A stretch of DNA of 64,000 nucleotides from positions 124,001 to 188,000 of the forward strand of contig JACAAZ010000003.1 of NCBI GenBank assembly GCA_013376995.1. The letters run 5' to 3'. Numbering within the stretch: position 1 is the first letter of the stretch; each line of letters opens with the position of its first letter. Source of the stretch: Bacteroidota bacterium. GTDB lineage: Bacteria; Bacteroidota; Bacteroidia; Bacteroidales; UBA4417. The position numbers were made by a program, and so were the translations under genes. The notes beneath the pieces are model-generated. The model saw nothing but the letters and a program-made list of their open reading frames with translations, was not told the DNA's origin and ran no database searches. Below, one piece after another: positions 43,382-51,019 of this stretch.

Positions 43382-44977
43382 CTATTTAACAGTTTTACTT
43401 TCAGCAGACTTTAGAACATCCAGCAATTCTTTCAGATTTACAGTGGCATAGGTAGAAGAATGGTCGGACATTGCATAGGGAATGATCAGATCTTCGTTGT
43501 GTATAATCGAACCACAGGAATATATAACATTAGGAACATAACCCTCTCTTTCCGTCTCATTTGGGACCATAAGCGGGCTGCTGAGCCTGCCTATCTCCTT
43601 CTCAGGATTATCAAGTTCATAGAGGGAAGCACCAAGTGAGTATTCTCTCATGCTTCCTACAGCATGGGTTATAACCAACCATCCATCCTCAGTCTCAATT
43701 GGAGAACCGGCATTGCCTAATTGAACAAGTTCCCATGGGTATTTGGGCTGTTGAATTATTTTAGCTTCATGCCACATGTTTATGCTGTCAGAAAAGGCTA
43801 TATAATTATTCACTCCATCTATCCTGCAGAGCATCACATATTTACCTTTGATCTTTCTTGGAAATAACGCCATCCCTTTATTTTGGGCTATCTCACCGTT
43901 GATAGGCAGTATCTTGAATGTATAGAAGTCAGAAGTCTTGATTAACTTAGGCAAAATGGAAGTTCCATCATATGCTGTATAGGTTGCATAGTAGGTAATT
44001 TCACCGTTATCATCTGTGAATTTAACAAAGCGTGCATCTTCTATGCCTCTTTGCTCGGTTGCAGATATCGGGAAAATAACTCTTTCAGAGATGGCTGAAT
44101 CTATAGAAAAAGTGATCTCATAATGCGAGGAAGCAAGCCACATCATCTGGTTCATCATTTTGACATGATCTTCTGAAATGTCAGGCAACTTCCTCGCAAG
44201 ATCAATTTGCATCATAAGCTCACCATAGGTAAAACTATCTCCAAGGTTATCGAGGATGAAAGAAGGAGAAACAACAGAAGTATGCTCCTGTACCTGTGAT
44301 TGCTGATCAATAATGACCGGGGGAATAATATTCGCCTGGTCGGGCTTCTCATCGCGTTTATCGAGAATAGCCGGTGAAATATAATTCCTGGTTTCGTGGA
44401 TTTCAAGGAGTTTTTCGAGGAAAGAAACCTTATTATAGATATTTCGTTTAATTACATCCGCTTCAGCCAACATGCGGCCCACAGGCTCCAGGATCAGGTT
44501 ATTATTCCTGTCGAGCACCCCTGAACGGAAAACGATGGATGAGATATGGCCTTCACCGGTGGCACGGAAGCTAAAGATCACTCTTTTTTCATCCGACCTG
44601 GTCTCAGACTGATCAGGGTTCTCTACAATTGATGGATTAAAAAACGCAGCAGATTCGATCGAATACTCCATTGTAAAATAAGAACCCAGCAGCGCTTTCT
44701 GTGTTTCAGTAAGATCCTCCTCGTTCACTTCAATTTTTTCAAAAACCGGTGCCAGTTTGGCAAAATGCTTTTCAAAAATCTTTGAGATATTCCTATGCCT
44801 GCGCGAATAGCCTCTCAGCAGTTGGCTCATTGCTATATTAACATCCTTCTCCGACATTGCCAGCACTTTCCGGATAATGTCAGCCGACCTTTCATCGCTG
44901 ACATATAAAAAGCGGGCAATGATCCTAGTAGGATCAGGTGAAAAAACAAATTTCTTTCTGCTTACGGCAACTTGCAT
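43382..44977 (-). CDS. GH130 family glycoside phosphorylase/hydrolase (copy B)
   Basis: A 531-residue protein from the ATG at 44977, which gives an N-terminus (MQVAVSRKKFVFSPDPTRII) aligned with copy A; the 20-residue extension to 45037 is excluded on that basis. It shares the GH130 motifs RATGEGHISSIVFRSGVL, GIEDARFVKFTDD and KGMALFPRKIKGKYVMLCRID. It contains an insertion of roughly 25 residues (DKRDEKPDQANIIPP and beyond) absent from copy A. Tandem duplicate of copy A. It probably works on mannose-containing glycan, perhaps made by the glycosyltransferase at 32.7 kb; this is inference. Confidence 0.88.
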   Translation of the reverse strand: MQVAVSRKKFVFSPDPTRIIARFLYVSDERSADIIRKVLAMSEKDVNIAMSQLLRGYSRRHRNISKIFEKHFAKLAPVFEKIEVNEEDLTETQKALLGSYFTMEYSIESAAFFNPSIVENPDQSETRSDEKRVIFSFRATGEGHISSIVFRSGVLDRNNNLILEPVGRMLAEADVIKRNIYNKVSFLEKLLEIHETRNYISPAILDKRDEKPDQANIIPPVIIDQQSQVQEHTSVVSPSFILDNLGDSFTYGELMMQIDLARKLPDISEDHVKMMNQMMWLASSHYEITFSIDSAISERVIFPISATEQRGIEDARFVKFTDDNGEITYYATYTAYDGTSILPKLIKTSDFYTFKILPINGEIAQNKGMALFPRKIKGKYVMLCRIDGVNNYIAFSDSINMWHEAKIIQQPKYPWELVQLGNAGSPIETEDGWLVITHAVGSMREYSLGASLYELDNPEKEIGRLSSPLMVPNETEREGYVPNVIYSCGSIIHNEDLIIPYAMSDHSSTYATVNLKELLDVLKSAESKTVK

Positions 44978-45064
44978 TAGTCGGATTGTTGAAAAACATA
45001 AAGGTACTCTTCTAAAACAGGGATTCCTAAATAACATTCCAAAAGCTACGGAATTAGGCTAATG

Positions 45065-46354
45065 TCATCCCCTGGCCAGCGTAAAGAACATTGCAACAGC
45101 AGATGCCAGCATAACCAGGAAGGTAATCCAGACAACTGTATTTGACATCCAGCCGCTTCGGTTTTCACCCATTATCTTCTTATTACGTGCAATTCTTGCA
45201 ATCAGGAAGATAAGCGGGACAGCAGCCACTCCATTGAATACAGCAGTGAATACCAGTGCTTTAATCGGGTCGATACCTATAAAATTGATCATCAGCCCAA
45301 TTAGTGTTGCAATAGTAATAATGCCATAAAACCCATGTGCTTTTTTTAATTTGAGATTGAGGCCTTGCTTCATATTAAAGGCTTCTGACAGCGCATAGGC
45401 TGCTGATCCTGATAGTACCGGAATTCCTAGCAACCCCAGCCCTATGATCCCGGTGGCAAAGATCAGCTTTGCAAGAAACCCGGCATTGGGGAATGTCTGA
45501 ACCAAAGGCTCAAGCGCTTTCGCAGCATCTGCAGCAGAGTTTACATTTACGATTCCGTTTTCGTGCAGTACCGAAGCTGCTACAACTATGATGGACCAGG
45601 TTGCAATTTCCGAGAACACCATGCCCACGAAATTATCCATGCGCAGGTTCCTGATAAAATTGCGGCCAAGCACCGGTTTCCCGTTATTTATCTTCATGTG
45701 CTCAGATTTCTCCTCCTCCACCTCTTCGGAAGCCTGCCAGAAAAACATATAGGGTGATATAGTTGTACCCAGTACGCCTGTGATGATAAAGAAAAATTCA
45801 AAATTCATTTCGATATGCGGCCAAAATGTAGCTATAGCCAGTGTTTTCCAGGGCTGGTGAACAATAAAAACCGTCACGGGGTATGTGATGAGGGCCAGGG
45901 CCAACCACTTCAGTATCCTGGAATAGACCCGGTAGGTGGTGAAAATCTCCAGGGTAAGGATTAGTGCGGTAAATCCTAAGGTAAGGACAACAAAATTAAC
46001 CGGAATCAACAGTTGAGCAGCTGCTGCCAACGCCCCGATATCAGCACCAATATTGATCGTATTGGCAACAACAACAAGCATGACGGCAGAGTAAAGTACC
46101 TTTTTGCTGTAATTTGCTTTAATCACAGACGCCAGTCCGTGTCCGGTTACCGCTCCAATTCTTGCACAGGCTTCCTGGATTGCTGTCATCAAGGGCAGCA
46201 TGGCAATTACAGTCCAAAGCTGTCCATATCCAAATTTCGCACCAGTCTGGGTATAGGTTGCTATTCCTGAAGGATCATCATCCGCTGCACCAGTTATCAA
46301 ACCTGGGCCGAATACTTTCAGGAACTTATGTATTTTGCGAAAAACAGCTTTCAT
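45065..46354 (-). CDS. NRAMP-family divalent metal transporter
   Basis: A 429-residue membrane protein with about eleven TM segments. The first helix region has GPGLITGAADDDPSGIATYTQTGAKFGY, the NRAMP DPSG metal-binding motif, and TM6-like VLGTTISPYMFFWQASEEVEEE. Members import Mn2+, Fe2+ or related ions with protons; the DDDPSGI variant and missing classic MPH motif in the second binding helix leave Mn2+ or Mg2+/Al3+-type members possible. It begins 87 bp upstream of the GH130 copy B gene. A terminator hairpin lies beyond its 5' side at 46509-46537. Confidence 0.88.
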   Translation of the reverse strand: MKAVFRKIHKFLKVFGPGLITGAADDDPSGIATYTQTGAKFGYGQLWTVIAMLPLMTAIQEACARIGAVTGHGLASVIKANYSKKVLYSAVMLVVVANTINIGADIGALAAAAQLLIPVNFVVLTLGFTALILTLEIFTTYRVYSRILKWLALALITYPVTVFIVHQPWKTLAIATFWPHIEMNFEFFFIITGVLGTTISPYMFFWQASEEVEEEKSEHMKINNGKPVLGRNFIRNLRMDNFVGMVFSEIATWSIIVVAASVLHENGIVNVNSAADAAKALEPLVQTFPNAGFLAKLIFATGIIGLGLLGIPVLSGSAAYALSEAFNMKQGLNLKLKKAHGFYGIITIATLIGLMINFIGIDPIKALVFTAVFNGVAAVPLIFLIARIARNKKIMGENRSGWMSNTVVWITFLVMLASAVAMFFTLARG

Positions 46355-46806
46355 GTTTTGCTAAAAGCTAAATAAGACAATACTTTCCAACTCATGAGAA
46401 TCCAATTTAACAGGCAGCACTATATAGGGCCATAAACATTCCATAGGACACTATCCATCTACTTGTTAAGTCAGTTTAACTATTAGTTTTAAATACCTTA
46501 AAGCATAAAAAACCCATTCCTGGTTGAAATGGGTTTTGAGGCAGGTTTATTTACGTGTCCAAATTTTTCATCGGGTGAGGATACTGCATATGAGCATTAT
46601 CTTTCAATTTTTAAAAAGCTTTTAGCGCTGTTAACCCTACCAATATTCATAAGACTCATCTTGGGGTATGAAAAGGTTATGAGAGTTTGTTCATTTATTG
46701 GAGCCATACATTTTCTTGTTGATACTATTACGATGTATAGCCGTTCAAACCAATTAATTCAATTCCACTTAAAGTATGTCCTGCCTGCAAAGAAGCACAA
46801 CAACCC
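46355..46806. other. 452-bp gap with a terminator, otherwise empty
   Basis: Contains the hairpin at 46509-46537. The rest (46538-46806) has a 116-codon plus-strand frame with a hydrophobic stretch but no recognisable family, starting inside the hairpin; I do not call it a gene. No shared module is present upstream of the NRAMP gene. Confidence 0.5.
46509..46537. terminator. Bidirectional hairpin terminator
   Basis: AAAACCCATT (46509-46518), loop, AATGGGTTTT (46528-46537), flanked by A- and T-rich bases on both sides. It likely ends the YceI operon transcript before the NRAMP gene. Confidence 0.75.
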
Positions 46807-47001
46807 TCAGGATGCGTCCCTGGTACTGCGGATCAGGCCTATTCCTGAGATAAAGAACAAGAGACCTAGTATCCCATAAATACCAACCGCCTTCATCAGA
46901 TGTGTTCCCCAACCTGTATTATAAAACAATACACCAGTGTATATGAGTCCTGCTATCCCCAGAATTGTGAGCAAAGCTCCAAAACCTCTCTTCATATTCA
47001 T
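46807..47001 (-). CDS. Small two-TM protein
   Basis: A 64-residue protein: MNMKRGFGALLTILGIAGLI, then a second membrane segment GIYGILGLLFFISGIGLI, with loop GWGTHLMKAV between and a short polar tail (RSTRDAS). It resembles small DUF-type inner-membrane proteins of Bacteroidota with glycine-rich paired helices. It follows the YceI gene by about 65 bp and is probably the last gene of the P12 operon. Function unknown. Confidence 0.7.
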   Translation of the reverse strand: MNMKRGFGALLTILGIAGLIYTGVLFYNTGWGTHLMKAVGIYGILGLLFFISGIGLIRSTRDAS

Positions 47002-47066
47002 TTTACCTGACCTTAATAAGCATTTGTAGTATCTCCCTTATGAGATGATAACGAACCAGCAGATTT

Positions 47067-47696
47067 CTATTTTGTCATTTTAAGCTGCTCTGTTGGCTCC
47101 AACTGCATTGTAAGATCCTTTTCGCCAATATTGGCTAATTCGACTTCGCACAAAATAGATACTTCTTCACCAACCATCATGCCTCCGGCTTCCAGGAGAT
47201 TATTCCAAACCAGGCCCCAATCTGTCCGGTTTATTGTCCCGGAGACATAAAATCCGGCTTTCTCATTTCCCCAGGGGTCAACGGTTATTCCGCCAAACTG
47301 AACATTCAATTTGATATTTTTTGTTATTCCAAGTATTGTCAATTCGCCCCATAGTTCACGATTTCCATCAGCATCCGGTTGCCCGATTGTACTGGAGGTA
47401 TAGGTGATCTGGCTATGTTTCTTTACATCGAAAAAATCAGGGCTCTTAAGATGTTCATCCCGCTTCGTATCACCTGTGTCCAATGAGTTTGCATCAATCC
47501 AAAGATCGATTTCTGCAGTGGAAAAGTCTTTATAGCTGGTATAGATACTGGCATCAAAAATCTTGAAGCTGCCTCTTACACGCGAAATCATCAGGTGCCT
47601 TATCTTAAAGCCAATTTCACTATGTGCCTGGTCAACTGCCCATTTGGTTCGAGTTGTACTCGCATTCGTTTTCATTTTTATTACTTTAATAAACAT
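47067..47696 (-). CDS. YceI-family lipid-binding lipocalin-like protein
   Basis: Up to 209 residues; the ATG at 47675 (MKTNASTTRTKWAVDQAHSE) is an alternative start. YceI landmarks: WAVDQAHSEIGFKIRHLMISRVRGSFKIFDASI, SLDTGDTKRDEHLKSPDFFDVKKHSQITYTSS, GELTILGITKNIKLNVQFGG, and DWGLVWN near the end. YceI proteins form a barrel that holds isoprenoids or amphiphiles. There is no signal peptide, so this member is cytoplasmic, unlike E. coli YceI. It is part of the P12 envelope operon. Confidence 0.9.
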   Translation of the reverse strand: MFIKVIKMKTNASTTRTKWAVDQAHSEIGFKIRHLMISRVRGSFKIFDASIYTSYKDFSTAEIDLWIDANSLDTGDTKRDEHLKSPDFFDVKKHSQITYTSSTIGQPDADGNRELWGELTILGITKNIKLNVQFGGITVDPWGNEKAGFYVSGTINRTDWGLVWNNLLEAGGMMVGEEVSILCEVELANIGEKDLTMQLEPTEQLKMTK

Positions 47697-47728
47697 TTAG
47701 CTGCTTGACAGATAACTTGATCTCTGAT

Positions 47729-48289
47729 TTATTTAAAGGACAGTCCGATGGTTGAAACTCCTGTTGAAAGATCGAGAAAACCGCCTACGTGATGATTAAA
47801 ATGGTACTCAGCTCCTGCGTGAAAATCAAAGAAGAACGGGCTCCCAGCCTGGTAATAACCCCTGTCACCATTATAACCATTATCCCATGAAGTCCTGATA
47901 ATTGCAAATCCCAATGAGCCGGCAAGGTAAAAATCCCATTTTGGCCCTGCCTGGAAAATCTGGTCAAAGTAATAGCTGCCTTTGACTCCAATTGGAATGA
48001 TGGATTCGTGGAAGTAATAGGTATTATCGTTCCAATAATAACCATTCCGGTATGAAGAGAAACTAATGAACGGGGCCAGTGTAAAATTACGGGCCACATC
48101 AAATTCATAGTTGATGTCGACAACGGGGACAGAGTGGCCAACGTAATTATAGTAACCCCCGTAACCCCCTATTCCGATTCCAAGGTTAAATGTATTTCCG
48201 TGTTTTTCCGAATACCCGGTTTTCTGGGCGGAAACAATGGCTCCGCAAAACAGCAGAGCTAACAGAATGGTAAAGAATGTTTTTTTCAT
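47729..48289 (-). CDS. Outer-membrane beta-barrel protein
   Basis: A 186-residue protein with a signal peptide (ILLALLFCGAIVSA). Alternating aromatic and small residues (FNLGIGIGGYGGYYNYVGHSVPVVDINYEF, FTLAPFISFSSYRNGYYW, FFFDFHAGAEYHFNHHVGGFLDLSTGVSTIGLSFK) match a small eight-strand barrel. The final Phe-Lys pattern suits outer-membrane insertion by Bam. It is the third gene of the P12 operon. No specific function is known. Confidence 0.8.
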   Translation of the reverse strand: MKKTFFTILLALLFCGAIVSAQKTGYSEKHGNTFNLGIGIGGYGGYYNYVGHSVPVVDINYEFDVARNFTLAPFISFSSYRNGYYWNDNTYYFHESIIPIGVKGSYYFDQIFQAGPKWDFYLAGSLGFAIIRTSWDNGYNGDRGYYQAGSPFFFDFHAGAEYHFNHHVGGFLDLSTGVSTIGLSFK

Positions 48290-48350
48290 GGTTATTGCTT
48301 AGTAGTTAAATTTGAGTTTAAACAAATACCTGGTTATACCTGCTTTATTG

Positions 48351-49016
48351 TCAATTATTTACAAGACGGTATCCAAGTGTACCCTGGTACCAGGCATTTT
48401 TATACCTCGGTGATGAAGCTGATCCATCTCCTTTATTTGAGGAAATATCCCAGCCAGACCTGAAACTGATCACAAAATGGTTGAGGTCATAGTCAAGTCC
48501 GCAGGAAAAGCTTACATTATTTCTTCTTACATCAGCATTTTTGAATTCCGTCTCCTGCTCGAGGGTAATGGACCCACTAGAAAACGCATCATGTTCGCTG
48601 ATCAGGTATGAGTATTGAGACCCTGCAAGGAGATTGAGGCTCCTGGTAGGTTTGAATGAGATCATTAAAGGGATGTCAGCAAAGGTAGTTGTCCGTATAA
48701 ACTCATATTTGTTGCCGAGCAATTCACCTGTTGCATGGAACCCTTTTTGAGAGATCAGTATTTCAGGCTGAAAACCGAATAACTTGCTCATCGGTATAGC
48801 AACGAACACTCCTGTTGCAAGTCCAAACCTTGGATCAGTATTAAACTGCATTCCCTCAACATTGTAAATGGAAGAGTAGTTTGCACCTAATTTCACACCC
48901 AACTGGATCATGTCCCGAAAATCAGAACCAGGAACGAAATTGTTGACTTTTTCTTGAGCTGAGCATTGAATTGCAATACATCCAAACAGCAATATTGCAA
49001 TGATTGTCTTTTTCAT
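48351..49016 (-). CDS. PorT-like outer-membrane beta-barrel protein
   Basis: A 221-residue protein with a signal peptide (AILLFGCIAIQCSA). The barrel begins IQLGVKLGANYSSIYNVEGMQFNTDPRFGLATGVFVAIPMSKLFGFQPEILISQKGFHATG, a typical outer-membrane beta-barrel PF13568 (PorT) pattern. Later strands (FADIPLMISFKPTRSLNLLAGSQYSYL) support it. It lies between the putative periplasmic protein and the 47.7 kb barrel in the P12 operon. Confidence 0.85.
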   Translation of the reverse strand: MKKTIIAILLFGCIAIQCSAQEKVNNFVPGSDFRDMIQLGVKLGANYSSIYNVEGMQFNTDPRFGLATGVFVAIPMSKLFGFQPEILISQKGFHATGELLGNKYEFIRTTTFADIPLMISFKPTRSLNLLAGSQYSYLISEHDAFSSGSITLEQETEFKNADVRRNNVSFSCGLDYDLNHFVISFRSGWDISSNKGDGSASSPRYKNAWYQGTLGYRLVNN

Positions 49017-49090
49017 TTTTAGAGTTTGCCAATAATAATTTCATTGATATGCTGGCAAAAGAGAACACAGGTTCTAAGCATGCTCATGAA

Positions 49091-49603
49091 CTAGCGCTTT
49101 TTGCCTTTTCCACCATCATGACCATTGTTTTGCTTCTGATTACGGCCATTATTTTGCCTGACACCTTGTCTCTGATGGTTCTGTTCATGTGAATTCCCGG
49201 GTCCCATATTACCACGTCCGGGCCTTTCACCAATCGTTCTCTGTGCTTCGCCATGATAACCCCTGTGATACTTCGTCCTATATTCCCTGTAATGGGCATA
49301 AGGCGCATCTCCATGATAATCAGTCATTACTACTTTATAACCATTATAAAGGTCATAATTCCTGTATCGGCCTGGAAGGTATGTACGATGAATCCAGCGC
49401 CCCCCGCTGGAATAGATGAACAGGGATGTTTGAAGGTCATAATAAGCCTGTACATCGGGAAGATAATAGTAACGGGCCTCGGCATATCCGACCGGTCCCC
49501 AGGGCGGTGGTGTTCCAATATTGATACTCATAGAGACCTGGGCTTGAGCTGCGACTGCAAAAAACAAGAGTATTCCTGCAGGGATAAGTTGTAGTTTCTT
49601 CAT
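49091..49603 (-). CDS. Exported basic glycine/asparagine-rich protein
   Basis: A 170-residue protein with signal peptide (AGILLFFAVAAQAQ). The middle holds WGPVGYAEARYYYLPDVQAYYDLQTSLFIY-type aromatic motifs and SSGGRWIHRTYLPGRYRNYDLYNGYKVVM, common in Bacteroidota periplasmic proteins. The tail is rich in Gly, Asn, Gln, His and Arg (GNSHEQNHQRQGVRQNNGRNQKQ). It is the first gene of the P12 operon; the -7 box is 37 bp upstream of the ATG. Function unknown. Confidence 0.8.
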   Translation of the reverse strand: MKKLQLIPAGILLFFAVAAQAQVSMSINIGTPPPWGPVGYAEARYYYLPDVQAYYDLQTSLFIYSSGGRWIHRTYLPGRYRNYDLYNGYKVVMTDYHGDAPYAHYREYRTKYHRGYHGEAQRTIGERPGRGNMGPGNSHEQNHQRQGVRQNNGRNQKQNNGHDGGKGKKR

Positions 49604-49640
49604 CTTCTATTGTTAGGTGGAATACGTAATTACCACGAAA

Positions 49641-49709
49641 CAAAGGTGAAAATTTACATGTCGGAATACATTACACAATACTGATTAAGAGTTACATGAT
49701 TCACACATT
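49641..49709 (-). promoter_or_regulatory. Shared promoter module P12
   Basis: Minus strand: AATGTGTGAATCATGTAA (49709-49692), 13 bp, TTGTGTAA (49678-49671), 22 bp, -7 CACCTTTG ending at 49641. Its distal end overlaps the last codons and stop (49701) of AraC paralogue 3. It drives the periplasmic protein-barrel-barrel-YceI-TM operon. Confidence 0.85.
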
Positions 49710-50261
49710 ATCAAGCGACTTGCGCCTTTTGTGCTTCATTTGCTTGTAATATGTGGGCGTTAAACCTGTTATCTTCTTAAATTGATTGCAAAGGTGCGCA
49801 ACGCTGCTGTAATTCAACCTGTAGGAAATTTCAGTAATACTTAGATCATCGTAAAGCAGCAGTTCTTTGATCCTTTCAATTTTATGAATTATAATAAAAT
49901 GTTCAATAGTAGTACCCGTCACTTCAGAAAACAAGTTGGCCAGGTAGGTATAGTCATTGTTCAGCTTTTCGCTAATATAATCGGAATTCTTCAGCTGGGG
50001 CATTTCATCCGAATAATGGATCATCTCAACAACTAAGTTTTTTATCTTTTCAATAAGTATAGCCCTCCTGTCATTCATAAGTTCCAAACCTGATTTCAGC
50101 AGTTCTACCCTCAGAGTTTCAAGTTGTTCAGCTGTAATTTCATTGTAAATTTCCACTTCTCCCAAATCCAGGCTTCCATAACTCAGCCCTAGCTTTTCGA
50201 GTTCAGCCTTTACCATCATCTTGCAGCGGATGGATATCATATATTTTATAAAAAGCTTCAC
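49701..50261 (-). CDS. AraC-family regulator with HMA-like N-terminus (paralogue 3)
   Basis: Starting at the GTG at 50261 gives 186 residues, the same length as paralogue 1 and with an aligned N-terminus (VKLFIKYMISIRCKMMVKAELEK). The upstream frame to 50309 adds 16 unmatched residues and is rejected. The HMA CxxC is reduced to SIRC. The C-terminus is an AraC double helix-turn-helix (LSITEISYRLNYSSVAHLCNQFKKITGLTPTYYKQM). The gene's end overlaps promoter module P12, so it may regulate or compete with that promoter. It is a candidate regulator of the whole regulon. Confidence 0.88.
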   Translation of the reverse strand: MKLFIKYMISIRCKMMVKAELEKLGLSYGSLDLGEVEIYNEITAEQLETLRVELLKSGLELMNDRRAILIEKIKNLVVEMIHYSDEMPQLKNSDYISEKLNNDYTYLANLFSEVTGTTIEHFIIIHKIERIKELLLYDDLSITEISYRLNYSSVAHLCNQFKKITGLTPTYYKQMKHKRRKSLDNV

Positions 50262-50459
50262 CTGGTATAAGTAATGAATAGAAATAGAAACAGCAACACT
50301 AATATACACAAAATGCCAGGATTATCAATGGATGGTACATAGTCAAATATCATTTTACAAAGCGGGGTGATGCATTTAAGCCCGGCTTAATATCAAATAA
50401 CTCTGCATCAACATCCAAACTCATTCCTGGATGTTAATAGAGTATAATACTGTATATCT

Positions 50460-50873
50460 ATGAAAACTAAAGTATTCATGTTGATAATCATCCTGGTAAC
50501 TGCATGCGGGCCTCCGGGAATTGGTACCAAACGAAAAAGCATGGAAATCATCAATAAGATAGGTATCCAGTATAACCTGGCCTTTACAAAGAAGAGTCTT
50601 GACGACGGCACAAGGTGGTACCAGGCCCAATTATCTGATAAATTGTCAGATTCGCTGGAAGCAAAAATCATGACCAGTATTGTCAAAGAATTGGCCATGT
50701 TTCCTAGCAGCAAACTTGAAAACCTTTATGAACAAACGGAGAAGTATTCATATTTACTGAATACTTATACCTGGCAAACTCCAAACATGAAACTGGTTAT
50801 GCGCTATACACAGGATATGACAAAATCCGTTAAGCCAAAATACCTGATTACTTTCCTGCTTAGTTCCAAATAG
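50460..50873 (+). CDS. Small lipoprotein of unknown function
   Basis: A 137-residue protein with a lipoprotein signal (FMLIIILVTACG, lipobox VTAC) and a mostly helical mature part (KSMEIINKIGIQYNLAFTKKSLDDGTRWYQAQLSDKL). It contains a tryptophan-tyrosine pair (TRWYQ) and lysine-rich ends. No family was recognised. It is alone on the plus strand between the AraC gene and the citrate transporter gene; no shared module is near its start. A ATAATA-rich region before its ATG may be its promoter. Confidence 0.75.
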   Translation: MKTKVFMLIIILVTACGPPGIGTKRKSMEIINKIGIQYNLAFTKKSLDDGTRWYQAQLSDKLSDSLEAKIMTSIVKELAMFPSSKLENLYEQTEKYSYLLNTYTWQTPNMKLVMRYTQDMTKSVKPKYLITFLLSSK

Positions 50874-51019
50874 AATACTCGATGGATTCTAGTTTTCCGC
50901 CAACCAATTGATTTATAGCAGCAATACTGTTCCTGATCGGAAATATAGTTCATCCTTCAGCTTTAGAAACTGGAATGAAGTATTCCCGCAAATGATAAAC
51001 ATTAAAATATAGAGCAGCA

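Noticed and set aside
46529-46879. 116-codon plus-strand frame opposite the small two-TM gene
   Set aside because: It starts inside a terminator hairpin, overlaps a real gene antisense, and shows no family features.
4631-49709. Shared module as LytTR-type response-regulator sites
   Set aside because: Direct repeats with 12-13 bp spacers fit LytTR sites too, but no LytTR protein is encoded in the window while three AraC paralogues are; kept only as an alternative.
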